A stretch of DNA of 64,000 bases from Ailanthus altissimus (Eukaryota > Streptophyta > Magnoliopsida > Sapindales > Simaroubaceae), in assembly GCA_946807835.1 (NCBI GenBank), contig OX327684.1, positions 10,310,001 to 10,374,000 on the forward strand. Direction: 5' to 3'. Position 1 is the first letter of the stretch. Each line of letters begins with the position of its first letter. The notes under the pieces were generated by a model. That model did no database searches and had not been told where the DNA came from. It was given only the letters and a program-made list of their open reading frames with translations. This document shows positions 56,902-64,000 of the stretch, piece after piece. The position numbers and the translations under genes are program-made.

Positions 56902-59900
56902 CTACTTTTTTGCACATTTCCATAAGTCAGTCGCCATTTTGGTCCTAAAAAATGACCCATGCTCAGGACCAAAATCTAAGGGATGACAACACATCAAAAA
57001 CTCTATAAACATACAAACATAAACCCCACAATCTCTACTATTCACTGTCTGTTGTGGCACTTCATCCTTTAATCTAATTACATGAAAAGGGGTTAAGTCA
57101 GGTGTAATTTATCATTGCTCATATAATCTACAAGCATCTAGGTAACGAGGTAATAACGTAGCTAATGGCAGGACATGATTCTCAATCACGCCATCGGCAA
57201 ATCCCTTGATGCTAGAATCGTAGATCAATATTTACCGATGCACGATGTCCACCTCAGCCGTTACCCAATGTTGTTGATTGTAGTTGACAGGAATATAAAC
57301 CTACATAAAATTCAAATAAGTCTTAGAAATAGTACTACAAGTTATAAACAAAAATAACAACATTCACACAAAATAGTACTACAAGTTATAAACAAAAATA
57401 ACAACATTCGCACAAAATAGTACTACAAGTTATAAACAAAAATAACAACATTTACCTTATCAACCTCAATCTACATACGTGCACCGAGTAAATCTTCTTT
57501 AGCGCCTTGAGCATATGCCATCACTTCATCACTCCATACAATGCCAGTAATGTCATTTTTGTGCTGCTCATAAAGGAGTCTAAAAGACTCCTACAAATGC
57601 AGGGCCATCGAATAATCAATAAAATTGAAATAACAAAATATAAATAATTTAATTCATCACTCACAAAGAAGTACGAATCCACAGAAGTGGACAATTGAGG
57701 CAATGCATTAGTGCAACCATATTGCCTAAGCCGAATCACCTTCAAATACTCATTAATATGCTGCATTTAGAAATAATAACCGTCAAGTGAGTCTGTAAAT
57801 TTAGAAAAAAATAAAATGAGATCATTATTCAATAATTTACTTACAAAGTCATCCAGCCAGCTGTGTAGCAATTTTTGAAACCATGTCGGGTTAGCTTCTA
57901 GCCCAGGTAAGCTGACTACACCCTCATCCTTGTCCATCCAAGCCTAAAACTCAACCATGATAGTCGAGTCTATCTGCTGCAACGGATTCATGTCTGCTTG
58001 AGGTTGCACTTCAATTTCAAATTTCTTCTTCTCGTGTATCCTTTGTGGAAATGAATTTGTATATGGGGTGTGCAAATACCATGCTGGCCTATACTGTCTC
58101 CCAAATTGACTTACTCCCTTATGCGGGGCAGGCAAGATCTCAACACTTGCAGGACTGTTAATCAGTGGCTGGGGCAATATATCATGACCAGTAGCTGGGG
58201 TCTGAAAATCATATTGACAGCCTGCCGGTGTGTTCTCTCCATACTACAATATATGTATATATTAAAATAAATAAAACTGCAATTAAGGTAACGAAAAAAT
58301 AATTGTGTTTAAAATTTATTTTGCTTACCATATTATGGCTTTCGTTCTGTTGGAATGAGCATGACTGCCTAAACCACATTATCATTTGTTGCATCTGCTG
58401 TGTAAGATCGGTTCGGAGTTGATTAACACTTGTTAAAATTTCATCTCTATCCTTGTCCATTCTTTGTAGAAGTGCAGCTTGCGCAGCTTCAGTATGCTCA
58501 AATCTCTTAATCATCTCCTCCCGCAGCTACTCAATCTGATGTGTTACGCCATGGTCTGCAGATGCACTGTGTTCAGACTACAAGAAATATAACCATAGTT
58601 AATGACTTATTTAGAAATATTAGAAATATATTAAAATTTCTCTTTAGTTAATCACGTAAATAAGTAATATACCGTTACTCCTGCCACTGGTGCTGACATT
58701 TGTGGGTTTGTCCATTCATATCCACCCCCCTCCACATCCATAACATCATCGTTAGGGTCGCTAAAATGGGCATAGGTCCTGGGGCGCTTGCTCTCGCTGA
58801 AATCAGACATATTTGGTAAGTCCCCAGCATAACTTTCGCTTGGAATGCCTACACGTCTAGCCAGGCGCACACTTGCCTCTCTCTTCTCATGGTCTTTTGG
58901 TACTAATTTACAATGTACCAAAAGAATCTATAAATCAACCAACCATATTAAGTTACGCTTAAAACAAAATAAAAGTTATAAACCAATATATATATTTTTC
59001 ATTCATATCAACACATACCAAATCCTTTGCTAACATTGTATCCTGAACCTCATCGAACAATGGAGTCCCTCGAGTCGTCTAATTCAAAATACGAGGGAAG
59101 CGATCACCATTATGATAACCAAAAATCTCTCCGCACACTGGAATTGCCTCGAAAATCCATACCTAATATAATTATATTTAAAATATAAGTTTGACGTATA
59201 CAAACAAAATATATAATTAAGATCAAAAAGTTAAGTACACGAAAATTATGGCGTACCAGAAATGCGTGCGAAAAGTCATATACGTTGTAACTCTCAAACT
59301 TCTTCTGTGCAAACCCTTTCCTTTTTATTTTCTCAAGTTTTTGGAATGCAACATTCTTAAGTGAGTTATGAAGCACGGTCCATGCAATATTGCCCCATGG
59401 ATACTTATTAAACTCATCAAGGTCATCCACTAAACATAGAACAAAATTTTGAATTCCACTACGCTCGTCACGTGGAATCAAAACACGATGCACAAAATAA
59501 AATAAACTCAACTTTACTGCATCTGCATCGTCCATTTTCTCCAAATTTAGACGTGCGTACCATTGATCAAGAAATATGTAAGATAATTTCTTTACCCCAG
59601 AAAAATATGTATCCCATAATCGAGTGCCCAATTTCCTATGCAGCTGCTGGGTGGGAGGGTAATCTCGCATTTGTAGTCTAGTGATTAGTACAAATTCCTG
59701 CCGGCTAAAACGGTTGCGTTTCCTCCCTATGTAAAACCACATCTCATCTTCTACATTAGAGGTATGCACCTCACGCAACAATAACTCGTGCACCAAAATA
59801 CCAGAGAATGTCAACTCTGACATATCTAAGAAATACTCCATATACGTCTGCCTAAATAATATTTTCTGATTTGTTGTCAGTTTATCTTTAATGCAATTTA

Positions 59901-60018
59901 GACCCCATATCTTAGCATAAACCATCACTGATGCACGAAAAAACATATGCTCTGGAATTCTATATTCTTTCGATACGTTCTCTTTCCTGTAACAATAAAA
60001 AAAATAAACAAAATACAT
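56902..60018 (-). pseudogene. DUF1985 + Ulp1/C48 protease gene carried by the MULE, decayed
   Basis: The N-terminal exon (about 60018-59250) codes a DUF1985 domain: SELTFSGILVHELLLREV, DEMWFYIGRKRNRFSRQEFV, LITRLQ, then KYPWGNIAWTVLHNSLKN. It joins (donor GTACGCC, acceptor TTAG) to VWIFEAIPVCGEIFG and FPRILN*TTRGTPLFDEVQ. A linker follows (58921-58652), then a charged coiled-coil-like stretch (about 58520-58330). The C-terminal Ulp1 cysteine-protease domain has HWVTAEVD (catalytic His), LIYDSS (Asp) and QQTVNSRDCGVYVC (Gln and Cys), ending KCAKK* at 56902. These proteases cleave ubiquitin-like proteins such as SUMO; the role in the transposon is unknown. Stops interrupt the frame (after ILN; after DIVHR; two after LYEQ). 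Exon limits in the middle are approximate. Confidence 0.8.
57327..57452. repeat. 44-bp tandem repeat, nearly three copies, in a Ulp1-gene intron
   Basis: Units containing AGTACTACAAGTTATAAACA start at 57331, 57375 and 57419. They are almost identical, so the expansion is recent compared with the decay of the gene around it. The array lies just upstream (on the minus strand) of the acceptor before VYIPVNYN. Confidence 0.9.
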
Positions 60019-60449
60019 TAATATTAAGAAAAATAATAATCAGAGAAATATTATTTACAGAAACAATTAATTTAACATACATAAAAATCATAATACATTA
60101 AAATAATTAATTACTAACATATTAATCAACATATTATAATAAAATCAAACCAATTTACTAACATATTAATATTAATCAACATTAATTAATTATATATTAA
60201 AATCAAAATAATCATATATAATTATAATTACATAAGGTACTCACAATAATAATAAGAAATGTTACAAACCAAAATTAATGAGTCATTTAAGCAAATTTTT
60301 TCATCTATTAGATCAATTTTTTCTAAATTCATTATTTAATTTAAATAAAATTACATTTATCTAAATTCTATTAATGTAATTTTATTAATATATATATTTA
60401 ATTAATTTAAATATAATTAAATTTAATTAATTAAAAAAACTAAAAAAAA

Positions 60450-61156
60450 TTCGCGCCACGTGGCATCTCATACAGGCGCCACGTGGCACGAATTTTGCGG
60501 CATCGCGGACGTCCGCGATGCTGCACGCGATGCGCCTGTTAAACGCGCATTGCGGGGCCATCTCGGGTCCCCATTGCGCGCCCGCGATGCGCCTGTTAAA
60601 CGCGCATCGTGGGGCCATCTCGGGTTCGCGTTGCGCGGGCGCATCGCGGGGCCATCTTGGGCCCGAGATGGCCCCGAGATTGGTAACGGTGGCCGTCGCC
60701 GCTTCGACCGCCGTCTGCATCGCGAATATGACCCAAAAATCACGATTTTTTGCCCATTTTCAACGTTTCTTACACCATTCAAACCCATTTTTCACATAAA
60801 ATTTAATAATTTCATCTATTTCTAACTTTAAATACAAATTCTAATAATTTTATAAACAAATTTAAATTTTTCAAAAATTAAACAAAACTCACTAAAATTC
60901 AGCCATTTTCTTTGTTTGAAGTGAGAAATATGTTGTACAAGCTCCAATCTATGCAGTGATAACTTCAAAATTTTTGATCTAACAAGTTTTGATAATTTTC
61001 GATTTTTTTTAGGTGATTTTCGGGTGAGAGAAAGGTTAATATGGAAAATGGGCAAATGTGTCCAAAATGTATATTTTTGGTTAATAAAATATATTTAATT
61101 TTAAGTTGGTTAAAATATTATAATAAAAAAAAAAGGATTATTTGTAAAAATTTTCC
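60450..61156 (-). repeat. Right terminal inverted repeat of the MULE
   Basis: It pairs with 53339-53960 in opposite orientation. Its inner part (60450-60745) is GC-rich and holds three copies of a GGGGCCATCT(C/T)GGG word and two of GCGATGCGCCTGTTAAACGC. Near the inner border CGCCACGTGGCA occurs twice (60453, 60477). Confidence 0.75.
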
Positions 61157-62161
61157 AATTAGAAAATACAATTAAGATAAATGATTGAGGACCTTAATAG
61201 TCAATGTGGTCATGCAATTAATGGGATAAAGTTTGAAGGATTACGGAACAAATGGGCTTCACCTATCGCCATACTTCTTTTCTTGGACAATAAACTTAGC
61301 CCGCTAGATGTACTTCCATTATTTTGCAGCCACTTCACATTCTACACTGAGAGCCTTTTCCATCTCCATTCTTTCACATTTAAATAGCGTTTGTTTTTTT
61401 AATTTAATTTTAAATGAAGTTGAATGTTAAATATAATTGAAGGGCTGAATTTAAATAATTTATTTACTTTGCTTTAATATTTGAATGCAAATATTAAATT
61501 ATTTATAATATCACGTCTATTTTTTACATTAAGTCAAAAAGCTTTAAAAAAATTAGTTTTTTCTATTAATTTAAATTTGACTTCAAATTTTTTAAAAAGT
61601 TAAAAAAATAAACAATTTAAATAATTAAATAAATAAATAAAATCATATTCAGTATTAAGTCAATAATAAGTCTTCTTTTCACAAGTGAAGGAGATGATTT
61701 GATTCTTATACAACTTTTTTTTTTCTACTTCCCTTAGATTCTGACCCAAGAACCTAATTATTACAAGCTTAGTCCATTTAATTTGACCCATAAAATTTTC
61801 ATATGGCCTGACCCCTTTGACAAGTAAAGAGATGTTCTCAAGTTGGCTCATAATTTTTAATCCCCCTTAAGAGGAGTCTTTGACATTGGGTGCCCTTTCT
61901 CGATTAAGTTGACCAACTTAGCCACAAATGACCTAAAAATGGGTTTATCACCAAAAAATTTAGTATCTAAGATTCCCTTCACAAATAAAACTCCTATAAT
62001 TTTGGAAGGAATCTTATAAAAGTAAGAAAAATTTACCCTTATTTTGGTAAAACTCTAATAAACGAGTCTAAGAATGAGAAGTCTCGCTGTTTTTTAATTC
62101 TAACAGGATTCTGTAATTATGAATTGAACACATATTACAACCCTATAAATAAGATAAAAAT
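61157..62161. other. Intergenic DNA, no gene seen
   Basis: AT-rich sequence between the MULE and the next LTR. No open frame with recognisable content, RNA gene or repeat boundary was found. Confidence 0.5.
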
Positions 62162-64000
62162 TGTTGGGTGCAGTGTTTTAATTCTAAACCGTATTAGGTA
62201 CATGTATATATGTATTTTGTGTTCATCATTTCATTAATGCATATACATGCATCCCATACATTATATACGCAGCAAAAGCTAAAAATTTAATTTCCTAAAA
62301 CAACGAACACAATTAAATATTACATTTCATTACATTGATGAAATTAAATAGATATTAATCGTATTAATACCAAAATTGAGAATAATTACCTCACAAGCCT
62401 TTGGAATGGTTTAAGCTAAAGTACCACCCAAAATAGACTCGTTGGCAATTCTAAGATTCAACATAGTAGGCTTGAGTCGCTAGAATATAAGCTTTAATTT
62501 CACCACTAGTTTAACACTTAAACTTTGAGATTAACTCTTAATCTCTAGTTTAACACTTAAACTATAAGCTATTTATTTTACTCTTGATCAACACTTGATC
62601 AATAAAACAAAAGCTTTATGTTGTTACAACAAGTGACCTTGATGGAGATGAAATTGAAAATCGATATTTGAAAACCAAAATAAAGAAAACAACTTTTCTT
62701 TCTCTCTCCACGTATGGCCAACCAAACATAAGCATAAAGAAAAATATTTTTTTTTTAATTTCACGTATTTATAAACCTTTCATTAAACCATAGCTAACAT
62801 ATTAATTAAGGTTTACATTAACTTAAATAAAGTTAACTATTAACTCTAGTTTAATTAACAAACTTGTCCAATAAGTTTTCAATATTTAAGTATTAAGTTA
62901 ACTTCACTCAAGTTAACTATTAACTTCGGTTAAGTCATTTACTTGTCAAACAAGTTTACTAATACTTAAATATATAATTAACTTAACCTTAGTTAACTAT
63001 TTAACCAAAGTTAAGTTATTTAATTATTTAATTATTAATAAATATCTCATATTTATTAATTAAATAATCAATATGTAAAATTACTTTGTGTCATTTACTT
63101 AGTTACTTAGTTACTAAGTTAACTCACAATAGGTCCCACCTAACCACACACTTTAGTCAACTTTACCAAGGGCTCACTATGTGTCAGGTGTCAATATTTA
63201 ATTAATCAACAATAATTGTTAACTAATTAATATACTTACCATTTGAAATAAATATTCGATTTTGTTAGAATTTATTGAATTGAACAATTCAATTCGGCAT
63301 GTTACCTGAGTGCACAACAAGTTGATTTCATATTGCAGGATTCTCTAGGTCTACGCCCGATTCGTCAAATAGAATTATTCTATGAGTCTATGATCGATGC
63401 CCCACTCACACGTTATGGATATTACAAATCAGCGGGTTAGACCATACAAGTTGAGATTATAGCACATACATATAGTCCTTTCATCAATTATATACTAGAT
63501 GTACGGGGATATAGATCAGCACCGTTAATTTCCTATATGCACATCTATGAACTTATCACCATATTTGTATTTCTATAAAATAATATCTACAAACTCCTTT
63601 GTAATATTATTTATTCCTACGAAAAACTCTTTTTTGGGTATCTACTTTTGGTCAAAAGACTTTTTAAAACGCAATTCTTGGAGCATCATGATATATTACT
63701 TAACCATATGAGTTGACGGATCCTATATCTACGCACATCAGGCTCCATAAGTATCAAACCATACGCAACGACACCCAGTAGTCAGACCATGAAAGGTCTC
63801 TGACTAAAACTAAAGCATAATAGATCACTCACAAGCCCACCATGGCTCTCAGGTCAAAGAACCACGAATACTACTCAACTTGATAAGACTTTCTATTGAC
63901 GGCATTATGGATGTCAATTAGAGGTTCTCATGAGTTTTTTCAGTATTCAGCCCTGACTGAATACCCGCATACCTATACAAGCTTTAAGCTTATGGTCGGC
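62162..64000 (-). mobile_element. Family A LTR, cut by window end
   Basis: The minus-strand 3' end is at 62162 (TGTTGGGTGCAGTG on the plus strand). Going right, the block carries the family landmarks CTAGGTCTACGCCCGATTCG (63346), GTTAGACCATACAAGTTGAG (63438) and CAAGCCCACCATGG (63832), and it is still inside the LTR at 64000. No primer-binding site adjoins 62162, so it is either a solo LTR or the 3' LTR of a minus-strand element continuing to the right. Confidence 0.7.

Larger units (their letters stand above)
53339..61156. mobile_element. Complete MULE (KAONASHI-like) with transposase and Ulp1-type gene
   Basis: The ends pair as long terminal inverted repeats: GGGAAAAGTTCACAAATAAC at 53339 and, on the minus strand, GGAAAATTTTTACAAATAAT from 61156. 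The flanking nine bases are AATTAAAAA (53330-53338) and AATTAGAAA (61157-61165), matching at 8 of 9, the length of duplication made by Mutator-like elements. Inside are a MuDR-type transposase (plus, 54051-56540) and, convergent, a DUF1985 plus Ulp1/C48 protease gene (minus, 60018-56902). This pairing defines KAONASHI-type MULEs (established knowledge). Both genes carry stops and frameshifts, so this copy is not autonomous now. Confidence 0.88.

Noticed and set aside
60427..60825. Frames rich in Arg/Pro/Ala in four readings
   Set aside because: Same cause: the GC-rich right inverted repeat lacks stops in many frames.
1..64000. CRISPR arrays, tRNA or rRNA genes, bacterial-type operons
   Set aside because: No regularly spaced identical repeats with unique spacers, no cloverleaf or rRNA signature, and the gene structure is that of a plant nuclear genome.

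Overview
The window reads as nuclear DNA of a eudicot plant. It is AT-rich with long gene-poor stretches, plant-type LTR retrotransposons in nested layers, one complete Mutator-like (MULE) transposon carrying a Ulp1-type gene, and plasma-membrane aquaporin (PIP2) genes with plant intron positions. No tRNA, rRNA, CRISPR or prokaryotic operon structure was seen. The species cannot be named from sequence alone. Only one gene appears intact: a PIP2 aquaporin on the minus strand at 41102-38200 (three exons, 282 residues).

Layout. 1-9564: retroelement graveyard. A minus-strand Tat/Athila-type gypsy remnant (140-1765) is followed by a long LTR of a recurring family that I call 'family A' (pieces at 1766-2482, 3859-4254 and 6788-7748). 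This LTR is split by two later solo LTRs whose 5-bp target duplications are still perfect (GTGGG around 2483-3853, TATAG around 4255-6782). Truncated LTR pieces follow to 9564. 10378-17077: two intronless PIP pseudogenes facing opposite ways (plus 10378-11107; minus 16924-14380), the second split by a 1.7-kb Copia-type solo LTR. 17078-28938: an old Copia element with its own LTRs, into which a second Copia element with 1.8-kb family A LTRs (18022-26325) has inserted. 28939-31342: non-coding, with one degenerate tandem array. 31343-38059: a minus-strand Copia remnant whose gag is split by a 2.26-kb family A solo LTR. 38200-41102: the PIP2 gene, with a palindromic MITE-like element and a TA microsatellite in intron 1. 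41103-48101: intergenic DNA, a possible gene start with an intron directly after its ATG (42820), another family A LTR, a Tat-like LTR and possible exon remnants. 48102 to about 50780: a Copia derivative with gag and protease but no integrase or reverse transcriptase. 53339-61156: a 7.8-kb MULE with long terminal inverted repeats and a 9-bp target duplication matching 8 of 9. It carries a decayed MuDR-type transposase (plus) and, convergent to it, a decayed DUF1985 + Ulp1/C48 protease gene (minus), the arrangement known from KAONASHI-type MULEs. 62162-64000: a further family A LTR running off the window.

Two processes stand out. Repeated insertion left a relative time order of LTR elements readable from nesting and target duplications. 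Gene copying and intron loss affected the aquaporin family: the intact gene lacks one standard PIP intron, and both pseudogenes lack all introns. All transposon coding regions seen here are broken by stops or frameshifts.
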